Source: Limnanthes douglasii subsp. nivea (lineage: Eukaryota; Streptophyta; Magnoliopsida; Brassicales; Limnanthaceae). From it: a stretch of DNA of 64,000 bases. The DNA lies in NCBI GenBank assembly GCA_036936605.1, contig JAUPFV010000002.1, positions 162,928,813 to 162,992,812 of the forward strand. Reading direction: 5' to 3'. The notes under the pieces are model-generated. The model made no database searches. It worked only from the letters and a program-made list of their open reading frames with translations, and was not told the DNA's origin. How positions within the stretch are numbered: the stretch's first letter is position 1; the number at the start of each line of letters is the position of its first letter. The translations under genes and the position numbers were made by a program. Positions 11,866 through 22,180 of the stretch are shown here, in pieces.

Positions 11866-12024
11866 AAAATCGTAGAAAATCGTTTTTAGGTGCTGTTGTG
11901 AAACTTATCTCTTAATATTCTAAGGAAAGCAGATTTGGATATGTTTTATGGTTTTAAATAAATTGAATAACTTTCCAAGGACTTGTTGCTGGTGATTTAT
12001 TTTTGTTTTGTTTTGTAGAAAAGG

Positions 12025-13323
12025 ATGTCTAATTCAAATGATGCAGAAAACAGTAATTTCAATAACAACAAGCTTCTAATTGAAGCTATGACAAAGTTGA
12101 TAGACACCAAGATAAATGCCTTTCGCGAAGAACTTCAATCAAACACTGACCACGAGCGGAACCGTTCACGACAAACCAATCCAAGAAGAAACAATGAAAT
12201 ACCTGAACAATTCAGAAATGAAGCTGCTGATGAATATTATGAACGCATGAGCAATTCCTCTCGAAACAGCCATAGAAGGCACGATAGACGTACAAGAGAG
12301 GGCGACGAACGTATGCGTGACAATCTTGGAGGTCTCAAGATTAAGATTCCACCATTCCATGGAAAAAACGATCCAGATGCCTATTTGGAATGGGAAAAGA
12401 AGATTGAACTCGTTTTCAACGTTCAAGATTACACGGAGACCAATCGAGTAAGAATTGCTGCTACTGAATTTTATGATTATGCTCTTAGTTGGTGGGATCA
12501 ACTAGTTACCTCAAGAAGGCATAATGGGGAACATCCTATAGAATCATGGGCAGAAATGAAAGCCATTATGCGGAAGAGGTTTGTTCCTAGTCATTACCAC
12601 CGTGAGCTGCATCTAAAGCTGAGGAGATTAACACAAGGAAGCCGATCGGTTGAAGAGTATTATCAAGAAATAGAGACCTTAATGTTGCGAGCTGCTATTT
12701 CAGAAGATAGAGAGGCAACAATGTCAAGGTTTCTTGGGGGTTTAAATAGAGAAATTCAAGACAGATTGGAAATTCACTATTATGTTGAACTAGAAGAGAT
12801 GCTACACAAAGCTTTGCTATTTGAACAACAAGTTAAAAGAAAGAACTCCTCAAGATCAAGTTATGGTTCAGGGGCAGTAACATTTAAGCCAAGTTATTCA
12901 AAAGATGAGAAGACCAATTATCAGAAAGGAAGCTATGTAGAGGTGAACCAAAAATCTGGAACACCATTGTTTATTGATAACAAGGGCAAACCTAAAGAGG
13001 TTGCAATCAGAACTCGTGATGTTAACAGTTTCAAGTGCAAAGGGATGGGACATTATGCTAATGAGTGTTCTAATAAGAAGATTATGACAATTCTAGATAA
13101 TGGAGAAATAATTTCAGAGGAAGAAGAAATTGTCTCTGATTCTTCCGAAGAACACTTAGATCGACCTGCTAAAGGAGATTTATTGGTAGCCAGAAGTTCT
13201 TTAAGCGTTCAAACAAAAGAAGAAGAACAAGAGCAAAGGGAGAATCTGTTTCACACTAGGTGTCTTGTTCAAGGGAAAGTTTGTAGCCTTATTATCGATG
13301 GAGACAGTTTCACACTATGGTAA
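12025..13323 (+). CDS. gag: CRM gag with start of protease, element B (432 aa)
   Basis: Longest gag reading in the window. The start ATG at 12025 is shared with A and D and is destroyed in C2. The N-terminus is basic and disordered. The retrotransposon-gag domain spans roughly residues 105-270, with FHGKNDPDAYLEWEKKIELV and YALSWWDQL. A Lys/Ser-rich linker is followed by a knuckle-like segment (KCKGMGHYANEC) near residue 338, in which the first Cys of CCHC is lost (SFKCKG where C2 has CFKC). The frame runs into the protease, where a deletion has turned DGGSCTN into DGDSFT and ends the ORF. The protein would package element RNA in cytoplasmic particles; whether this copy is expressed is unknown. 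Confidence 0.8.
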   Translation: MSNSNDAENSNFNNNKLLIEAMTKLIDTKINAFREELQSNTDHERNRSRQTNPRRNNEIPEQFRNEAADEYYERMSNSSRNSHRRHDRRTREGDERMRDNLGGLKIKIPPFHGKNDPDAYLEWEKKIELVFNVQDYTETNRVRIAATEFYDYALSWWDQLVTSRRHNGEHPIESWAEMKAIMRKRFVPSHYHRELHLKLRRLTQGSRSVEEYYQEIETLMLRAAISEDREATMSRFLGGLNREIQDRLEIHYYVELEEMLHKALLFEQQVKRKNSSRSSYGSGAVTFKPSYSKDEKTNYQKGSYVEVNQKSGTPLFIDNKGKPKEVAIRTRDVNSFKCKGMGHYANECSNKKIMTILDNGEIISEEEEIVSDSSEEHLDRPAKGDLLVARSSLSVQTKEEEQEQRENLFHTRCLVQGKVCSLIIDGDSFTLW

Positions 13324-13634
13324 AGAAGCTTGGTTTAAAAACGAAAAAGCAAACAGCACCTTACAAGCTTCAATGGCTTAACGACAATGGAGAAATGAAA
13401 GTTAGCCACCAAGTGGAAGTTCCCTTAGCCATTGGTAAGTACGAAGATGAAGTTTTATGTGATGTTCTACCAATGGAGGCTAGTCACATATTGTTAGGAA
13501 GGCCATGGCAATCTGATCGAAAGGTTATCCATGATGGATTCACTAATCGCCATACATTTGAGTTTCAAGGAAGGAAAACCACTCTAGTTCCCATGACTCC
13601 ACGAGAAGTTTACCAAGATCAAAAGCATTTGTAG
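13317..13634 (+). pseudogene. CRM protease C-terminal part and linker, element B
   Basis: Continues the aspartic protease region after the deletion that removed the active-site loop, in a different frame from gag. It reads MVKKLGLK..., then MEASHILLGRPWQSDRKVIHD, matching C2 residue for residue. It ends at TAG (13632), where C2 has CAG, a C-to-T change. The next frame resumes directly, so this is a piece of one broken polyprotein rather than a separate gene. The missing Asp loop makes it inactive. Confidence 0.8.
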
Positions 13635-13669
13635 AACAAGGAAAGTCGGGTAACTAAACATTCGAATTT

Positions 13670-16556
13670 CTATGCAAAATCTGGCGAGGTTAAGAAAGCA
13701 TTATTCTCTAAGCAACCTATGTTACTTTTTGTGTTTAAGGAAACTCTTATGAGTTTAACTAACTTGACACCGGTGTTGCCGAGTGAGATGACTTCTATCT
13801 TGCAGGATTTGAAGATGTATTCCCTGAAGACAATCCAAAGGGGCTTCCACCAATTAGAGGTATCGAACACCAAATAGATTTTGTACCTGGAGCCTCCCTT
13901 CCTAACAGATCTGCTTATAGAACTAATCCAGTGGAGACAAAAGAATTGCAAAGACAAATCAGTGAACTGATGGAAAAAGGACATATCCGTGAAAGCATGA
14001 GTCCTTGTGCGGTACCAGTTCTACTTGTGCCCAAAAAAGATGGAAGCTGGAGAATGTGTGTTGATTGCAGAGCCATCAACAACATAACAGTAAAATATCG
14101 CCATCTTATACCTTGATTAGATGATATGTTAGATGAATTGCATGGTTCTACCATTTTTTTCTAAGATTGATCTTAAAAGTGGTTATCACCAAATTAGGAT
14201 GAAAGAAGGGGATGAGTGGAAAACTGCATTTAAAACTAAGCATGGTCTATATGAATGGTTAGTAATGCCATTTGGGCTGACTAATGCACCTAGTACATTC
14301 ATGTGGTTAATGAATCATGTTCTAAGGGCTTATATAGGAGTTTTTGTTGTAGTATATTTCGATGATATCTTAATTTACAGCAAGTGCTTAGAAGAACATG
14401 TTCACCATCTGAAATTGATTTTGAGTGTACTTAGGAAGGAAAATCTCTATGCTAATCTTAAGAAATGCACTTTTTGTACCGATAATCTTGTCTTTTTAGG
14501 TTTTGTTATAAGTGCAGATGGTATTAAGGTGGATGAGGAAAAGGTTAAGGCAATCCGCGAATGGCCAAGCCCAAAAACAGTTGGAGAAGTGAGAAGCTTC
14601 CACGGCCTTGCAGGATTTTATAGGCGTTTTGTCAAAGATTTCAGCACCTTAGCTGCACCACTCACTGAAATAATAAAGAAGGACGTTGGTTTCAAGTGGG
14701 AACAAGCTCAAGAAGAAGCATTTCAATCCTTAAAAGAGAAGCTTACTCATGCTCCTGTCTTGACATTACCTGATTTTCTTAAAAGTTTTGAGATTGAATG
14801 TGATGCTTCTGGAATTGGGATTGGAGCTGTTTTGATGCAGGATAAAAAGCTCATAGCTTATTTCAGTGAAAAGCTTGGAGGAGCTACTCAAAACTATCCT
14901 ACTTATGACAAGGAGTTGTATGCCTTAGTTCGAGCTTTGCAAACATGGCAGCATTATTTGTTGCCAAAGGAGTTTGTCATACACACTGACCATGACTCTC
15001 TCAAACATCTAAAAGGTCAGCAAAAACTTAACAAAAGACATGCAAGGTGGATAGAATTTATTGAGACATTTCCATATGTGACCAAATACCAACAAGGTAA
15101 AGAAAATATTGTTGCTGATGCATTGTCCCGAAGGTATGCCTTAATCACTACTCGTGAAGCTAAGATTTTAGGATTTGATCATCTTAAGTGTTTATATGAA
15201 AATGATTCTAATTTTGGAAAGATGTATCAAGCATGTGAAAAGTTTGCTTCAGGGCGGTTCTATAGGCAAGAAGGATTCTTATTCTTTGATAAACGTTTAT
15301 GTGTGCCTAATTGTTCCATGAGAGATTTACTTGTTAGAGAAGCCCATGGAGGAGGCTTAATGGGACATTTTGGAATAGCTAAAACTCTCAAGGTAATGCT
15401 GGATCACTTCCATTGGCCACATATGAGGAGGGATATTGAAAGAATCTGTGACATATGTGCTACTTGCAAACAAGCCAAATCTAAGGTTCAATCCCACAAT
15501 TTGTATACTCCTTTACCTATTCCTACGCATCCTTGGAATGATATATCTATGGAATTTGTAGTTGGATTGCGTAGGACTAGAACTTGTAAGGATTCCAATT
15601 TTGTGGTTGTTGATCGATTCTCTAAAATGGCACACTTTGTTGCTTGTCACAAAACTGATGATGCGTTGCACATTGCTAATCTGTTCTTTAAAGAGATAGT
15701 TCGTTTGCATGGCATGCCTAGGACGATAGTTTCAGATAGGGATACTAAGTTTCTAAGTTACTTTTGGAAAACTTTGTGGTCTAAGTTAGGGACTAAGCTT
15801 TTATTTTCTACTACCTGTCACCCACAAACTGATGGACAAACAGAAGTAGTAAATAGGACTTTGTCCACTCTTCTACGTGCAATAATTAAAAAGAACTTGA
15901 AAACTTGGGAAGAATTTTTGCCGCATGTTGAATTTGCATACAATCATTCTATGGATTCTGCTTCTAAATACTCTCCTTTTCAAATTGTTTATGGATTTAA
16001 CCCAATATCTCCTTTGGATCTAATTCCTTTGCCTTTGAGTGAAAGAACTAGCATAGATGGGAAAAAGAAAGCTGAACTTGTAAAACAGATCCATGATGAT
16101 GCAAGGAAAAACATAGAAAAGAAAACTGAGCAATATGTCAAACACGCAAACAAGGGAAGACGTGAGAAAGTTTTTGAGGTTGGAGATCAAGTATGGGTGC
16201 ACTTAAGAAAGGAAAGATTTCCAGAAGAGAGTAGGTCAAAATTGATGCCTAGAATTGATGGACGATTTGAAGTAACAAAAAAGATCAATAATAATGCGTA
16301 TCAACTTGACCTACGAGGTAAGTATAAAGTGAGTCCTACCTTTAATGTTTCTGATTTGGTTCCTTTTCTCGAAGATGAGCTTGAAGTTGAAGATATTCTT
16401 ATTTTGCTGGCTGGTCCAACAACTCGATCAAGAGCAAAACAATTTAATAAAGTTGTTGGAGGATTGCTTAATCAACTAGAGAATCCACGTGATCAAAACA
16501 GCAAGTATGGTGGAGAAGCTTGTCAAACCACTTTGGTCTTGATTCAAGCTAATTGA
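13670..16556 (+). pseudogene. pol: CRM reverse transcriptase, RNase H and integrase, element B
   Basis: A frameshift lies near 13805. A TGA at about 14114 (AGA in sister copies) and a 1-bp insertion near 14150 precede an 807-aa open frame (14133-16556). In order it holds the RT palm with [11 protein letters not shown] (YFDD at 14355-14366); RNase H with FEIECDASG and a DALSRR end; the integrase zinc finger (H...H, ICDICATC); and the integrase core. The first core residue is altered (MEFVVG here, MDFVVG in C1 and C2, Asp to Glu), while SDRDTKF and DGQTEVVNR are kept. The C-terminus passes into the 3' LTR and ends at 16556. No canonical chromodomain is evident; the GPTTRSRAK tail is CRM-like. 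The window's longest coding frame, but probably inactive. Confidence 0.85.
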
Positions 16557-17168
16557 TTTCAACAAATGAGAAGGTGTCTCGACTGTACTATTTTTCCCTT
16601 GTTCAAGTTTTGTCCCAATGGGTTTTCTTGACAAGGTTTTTAATGAGGCAATTGTTTCACTTCACCATTGCCCATTTGTTGAAATAAAAGCCCAAGGCCC
16701 ATCTACACCAAAAGCCACGTCCTTGGAGGAGGGAAGGGTCTGATTTCCAACTTATATCATTAATACTTTGTATTTTCAATATTAAAGCATTTTGTTTCTA
16801 AGAAAAGCCTTAATTGTTTTAGAGGCATGCATTATGTTTCCAAGAACAACCTTAATTGTGTTCAAGGCTAGTTCTTTCTCCTATAAAAACTATGTACTCA
16901 GAATTCTAATGGTTAGACTATCTTTGATTCTGAAAAAACTTCTTAAGTTTTACTCTTCTCTTGTTGGTGTGTAATATCCACAAGAAAACATGTTCTTCAT
17001 TTGGTGCGTCATATCCAAATGAAGATCAGTTGGAATATCAAAGGCCTTTCCACAACCTTTGTGTGACCTATCGATCCACATCCTTTGATCCTTGAATCCT
17101 TTTGGGTTCCTGGTTGCAAAGTTATCCCTATCCCATTTCAGAGTGCCGATTCTAGGAGGAGTTTATCA
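16371..17168 (+). repeat. 3' LTR of CRM element B, start deleted
   Basis: The normal PPT and LTR start are lost: the sequence passes from CCTTTTCTC to GAAGATGAGC, skipping about 140 bp present in C1 and C2. The remainder encodes the pol C-terminus to 16556, then the conserved GGTTTTTAATGAGGCA block (about 16635-16650), two ~41-bp U3 repeats (about 16785-16868), a TATA box and the TTTATCA end at 17168. Confidence 0.85.
16882..16888 (+). promoter_or_regulatory. TATA box of the CRM LTR
   Basis: TATAAAA in the context CTCCTATAAAAACTATG, conserved in all LTR copies (also about 3421, 11306, 29218 and 35928). It is the expected RNA polymerase II promoter; transcription would start about 30 bp downstream. 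Confidence 0.75.
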
Positions 17169-19870
17169 ATAGGCTTGAATGGAGCTGAGACTTTAATGCT
17201 CATTGAATTAAGATTTGATGTCACCCTTGGACGCATGGGTTACGGAAATAATATTTAAACTCTTTTAATGATAATAGGCAGAACATTATCCTACAACTTT
17301 CTCATTAGTCGACTATGACTCATTCAAATGTGTTTTATCATATCAATTATGCATCAATTCATACGCTACATCATCAACAAAAAGTAAGTATAATATATGG
17401 AAATTAACGTATTGTCAAAGAGTGTTACACCAATTCTATCACTCCACGAGAATAATAATTAACAACCCCACATACATCTAGATGACTTAGACGATCGAAG
17501 GGAGGTCCCCCAAACTATCAAGCCTATGGAAACAATGGAAGACATCACACTTGAATTCGGACGCACGATCCACATTAGGCAGGGTCTATGAAGGGATCTA
17601 CGATCTCCAATACTAACGTTTTATTCAAAAAATTAGATAGTTTTTCATGTTCAGCCTAACACTTCTCGACTTCAGTAGCCTATCACTATCACCAATATTT
17701 GTCGAATAATCAAACAAAGGCCCATACCATTATCTCATCAGAAAATCTAGGTGATCATAATCAAAGTTGAACAAGTAACCCAAACTGGACTTAAAAGGAA
17801 TCTATTATACCCCATATGGATAACGAGTACGGTCCTCGTAGAAAATAAAAGTGACAAATGAAGAATGTGTAAAGAGCATTAGCCAATTGGTGGATCTCAC
17901 TTTCGATAACGAAATTGTTGTTCATGAATGCATATCCATACTAAATGAAATATCCATATAACATAACAATGAAGATCATACGACCTTTACGACCGAGCGA
18001 GGTCCAAACTGTTATAAGGTAATGCTCTTCGACCTAAACAATACATGTTTAACATACCAACATCTAGTAGAAAAGGTATTCTCCTAGCAAATAATGTGGA
18101 ATGTTCAAGTATATATCAATGACATGTTAGTCACAAACCGAGGGGAACAAAGCCATCTTGCAGACTTGGAAGAGATCTTTAAAAAAATTGAGTACTCAAC
18201 CAGAAACTCAATCTAGAGAAATGTATATTCAAATTTTGTTCTAGAAAGTTTGTCGGGTACTTTGTAATTGAAAAAAATAATTCAGATATACCTACTTCAA
18301 GTAGCGAATCTATAACGATAAAATCAGCTCATTACCCGGTCCTCCAACCAATGCACCCCATCTTTCAATAAACTAAGGTAATTTTTTGTTTACCTAACAT
18401 GTGTGCGAGAAAATATTCTAAAACACAAAAACGTATTTGGCTTCCTCAAAGTCCTAGTGTGACCAAACCTATGTGACACCTTTTAATTATATCTGGCAGT
18501 ACCTGACAATGCTCTAAGTATTGTTTGGTTAAAGATGAATGAAAAACCGACTAAACTATCTACTATGTCAACTAATCTATTCTCGTTGTCAAAACTCAAT
18601 ATCTTCTACGGGAAAGAATTTCCATATATTTTTTAGTGACAGCTAGAAAAATGAGGCTATATTTCCAGGACTGCATTATTATGGTTCAAACATATTTTCC
18701 TTTGATGGTTTGCAGAGTTAGGAGATCTCAATATTAAGTTTGAGCCATGAACAACTATCAATGCTCATGATCTGACATATTTATTTACTAAGTTCCAGAC
18801 CGAACGACCTACCGTCTCAGAATCTAATCTTAAACGACTATTGCCTGTCTGTACAAACGTGGGCTGGAGCAGTAAAGGATCTGGTGTTGGTTTCTAACTC
18901 ATTATTTATACATAATACTCTCTTCATCAATACATCTACTAACGGGGCCAATTATGAAGAAATAATAACGTGGCTTTGTACGCCCCAAATCTATGAGGCA
19001 TAGCGCGTGAGATTTCTCACTGACTCTCAAGTTATAGCCAATCATGCTTTAGGACAAGCCAAAATCATAAAAAATAATCTCATCCTATATATAACACTAG
19101 TTGGGCTCATAATTCCAAACTCGAAGAAATGTAGTACAAAAATGTAACAGGGGTTGAAAACAAAATATCCAAACTAGCTTCGGTGTATAATTTTGATTCA
19201 AAACTTTAGGTCATTACCTATAAATCATTATCTATCCACAAATCGATAAGGGATGGGCGATCTAAAACATCTTGTAAGTCCATGTCCATAAAATAATCAA
19301 ATGATTGGAGAAACCCAATCTTAGATATCATGCGAGGGAAGCACCCGAATGTATATAATCAAAGCTATAAGTGTCAAATTATGAAATGCTCTTTACATTG
19401 TGCTTGATAAAATTATTTACTGCCAATGTCTATCATAACTCATTCTTCGATGTTTAGGCTTATTTAAATCCATCTTTGTACTCGAATAACTCCAAAAAAA
19501 AGAAGGTATCATAGTTATAGAACCCTCCACAATAAATCTTGTTGTCAGACTAATGTCAGCCTACAGTTCACGAGGACACTATGACACTCGGTTGACATTG
19601 TGACAATTGCAAGAAATTTTAAATATAACTTAAAGCCCAAGTATTCAATGGAGTTTATCAGCGAAATTGTTTCATTTGACATATTTGGATTAAGGATAGT
19701 GGGCCCCTACGAAAAGTACTCGAGAAAAAAAAATTCCTAAAATCAGTCCAAGAGATGATACGCTTCTTCAAAACTAACATTTGGTGCAAGTACATGGTCC
19801 TTAGTGTCTAAACATCCAGCAATCGGTCACAATTCCATAATCCGGAACTTACATATTTGTTTGGAACTTT
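17169..19870 (+). pseudogene. pol: Very old Tat-lineage pol: protease, RT, RNase H, integrase remnants
   Basis: No open frame survives, but fragments occur in the correct order. Protease end: DVTLGRMGYGNN and GRTLSYNFLI (about 17200-17300). Linker: ITLEFGRTIHIRQGL (about 17545-17590). RT: HTTFTTERGPNCYKVMLFDL and VYINDMLVTNRGEQSHLADL (about 17975-18170), with the catalytic YVDD degraded to YIND. RNase H: LYLAVPDNALSIVWLKMNEK (about 18490-18550), ELGDLNIKFEP (18715-18750) and DSQVIANHALGQ (about 19020-19056). Integrase: FDIFGLRIVGPYEKYS (about 19675-19725). The left edge is set by the end of CRM element B. It is the oldest recognisable element here. Confidence 0.7.
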
Positions 19871-19874
19871 AAAC

Positions 19875-20700
19875 ATCTATTTTTTTCAATTTTTGTTGGC
19901 CCTTTAAGTATTTTAATGACTCGTGATCAACGTAGATCAGGAATGTTGAATGCTATAGCTGGTTATACCATGTTTGCAATGCCCACACAATAATAGATGT
20001 TCATGGTAGCAAGTCAATCTTATGCTTAATCCGACGAATCTGTGATGACTGATGAATGATTTCTTCGGGAACACAATCATCTAAAATCCTTATCCTTATT
20101 AGGCAAATAAGATATTTCAATAGGCATATTTGTCTTTGTAAAATTGAGAATCCTCAATAGGTTTTATCAAATAATTATGGATAAAGACTGTACAAACAAA
20201 CAATATTAGAAGATAAAAAAAGATTTGATTTACTTAGCACATCTTCTGTTTTAGTTATCTTTAGACTTTAATTTTATTTATGTTAATTTTCTCATTAGTA
20301 TACACCGATTTTCCTTCACCTATCGATGTATTGTTGCTTGGAGTCCACAATTGTATTCTTTTAGTCTGATTGGAAGTGGCTTTTTAATGTTGCGCTTGAT
20401 TTGATGCTCAAACGAGATAACAACATGGAATAATTCATAGAACTTAATGTATGGTTACCTTTCCACCTCTCTCGCAATACATTCTTACAAACCATCTATG
20501 CATTGTACCATTAGTGCGTCCTTAGACTATTGTGGTTCCAATCGATTTTTGAGATGTGCAAACTAATCAAAATACTCCTAGATAGTCCGGGTTTGTTATG
20601 ACAGCTCCCTTAAATGTATTTCTAATGGGTTTCAAATGTTTCTTTCTTCAATGTATCACTTCTTTATCCTACCAAATAAGAGAACTTATGAAAATTGTAC
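19875..20700 (-). pseudogene. Scraps of a minus-strand chromovirus-like element (RNase H and possible gag)
   Basis: At 19875-20000 the minus strand reads WALQTWYNQL, then YVDHESLKYLKGQQKLKK, clearly chromovirus RNase H. At about 20440-20690 a stop-ridden frame reads NPLEIHLREL, TRTI-EYFD-FAHLKNRLEP and DALMVQCIDGL, resembling a retrotransposon gag domain. The pieces are too close to contain a full pol, so large deletions occurred. The RNase H call is solid; the gag call is tentative. Confidence 0.55.
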
Positions 20701-22180
20701 AGTATCTAGGGGCAAGCTTCTTTCACGTATTATACCCATAACACTCAAATATACTCCATAAGGTTTTTGTGAATCTATGTAAGTATTACAAACTGATTTC
20801 CCAATGAATAACAAAGGTTTTTATTTATAGGCCTCGTTAGTTTTTCCTCCCTCGTTATTCCTCTTCCAAGAGGATATCTTTTTTATTTTGATGAAACAAA
20901 GGGTCTAAATGGTCATCTTTTTAATTAGGAATATTATCATCATCATTTTTTATTTTCAACATGTTGTTATTATTGTTCTAGAGGTAGACTGTTTCTGATG
21001 GCTCTAAATCCACTGGGAGCCTCTCAATTAACCCAATACGTTCTCTAAATTCGTTCCTCCCAGTACAAACTTGTTCACCTTATGTGCACATCGTTTCACT
21101 ATATATTCACATATACTATTGCATAATAATCATCAATTATAAAAGAGTCTCCATAGTGTTTTCTACTCTTGATAACAGATATTTTCGCTCTCATACTATG
21201 TGATGTAGGCATGAAAGTGGTTTGTCTGTAGAAGTTAATTTTTATAGAATACTCACACTTTGAACATATTCAGATGATACATATAGCGGTAGATGGAGTG
21301 TTGGTTTGACTCGTAAACACAATAAGATAGATGATGGATCGAGGTGGACCACAAAGGAGATGAGAAAGCCTTTGATAAGCATAAATCACCTTGCTTCTCA
21401 CAAAAACAGTTTAGAGATATATTTGTCATCGATAAATATTTTGAGTAGAAATACGTTTTTTTATTAATATCTTATAACTTGAAAGAATCTGTTTATTATA
21501 AAGACTCTAGGGTTTTATTTGTAGCCATACAAATAAAGACAAGTTATACAAATGAAATATTTCTCTTTAACTATCTTAAAAGAGAATTAAATGATTTTAA
21601 ATATTCAACGCTATATTTTAGGTAATAAATACCCAATAACTTTATTTTATTTTTAAAATAATAATAATAAAAATACTTAGAAAACAAAAATAGTTAAATC
21701 AAATTTTCAGTCCTATATTAATTATACCTTTTATATACAATATTAAATTGCCTTCTCAACTAGGAAATTGGTTACTAACATATTTGTATATTGATCCATG
21801 AAAACCTTTCATTGGCATCAAATCCCTTTCTTTGAAACTCTTTATCTTCAACTTTGAATAAAATTTATTTTTCATTAACCTATAATAGTGTTTTGGTCAT
21901 ACTTGCTCATTTCGACGTTTTTCTATCAAATTAACCATCATTTGTCTTTCCTCGTTATTTATTCATCATGAGTAAAATTGTATTCTATGACCATAAACCA
22001 AAGCTCTAATGGTCATCTTATATGTCCATAAAACCTCTTGTAAGAAATATGACCACTTGTTTTTAGCAAACTCAATTTTAGAAGAGTAGTTTCATAGTAT
22101 GCTAAAGTGAAAGAACAACAAACGTTTATCTCCATATCCAACTATCTCTGCTGGATATCTACCATCTTCATATTATTATA
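20701..22180. other. Intergenic AT-rich DNA, nothing recognised
   Basis: No open frame above background and no element ends I can pair. It may hold further decayed LTR-element sequence. Confidence 0.5.

Larger units (their letters stand above)
11086..17168 (+). mobile_element. Ty3/gypsy CRM-clade retrotransposon B
   Basis: Most complete CRM copy in the window: 5' LTR (11086-11591), PBS, leader, gag, protease, RT, RNase H, integrase and 3' LTR remnant to 17168. Both LTRs have deletions: the 5' one lost about 360 bp between the pol tail and the TATA region, the 3' one lost its first ~140 bp. Left flank CTTTC and right flank ATAGG do not match, so there is no target duplication. The flanks are also different parts of Tat elements (antisense ORF on the left, protease on the right), which points to rearrangement after insertion. 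Pol carries about five lesions. Confidence 0.9.

Noticed and set aside
12166..12501. Recurrent antisense ORFs in CRM gag (also 30009-30311, 34981-35175)
   Set aside because: They are mirror frames of the conserved gag codons; their similarity among copies follows from gag.
16741..17168. A shorter LTR (TGATTTCC...TTTATCA, 428 bp) preceded by the purine tract GGAGGAGGGAAGGG
   Set aside because: It also has TG/CA ends, but three independent copies begin ~400 bp further upstream at TGATGTG, next to another purine tract, so the longer LTR fits better.
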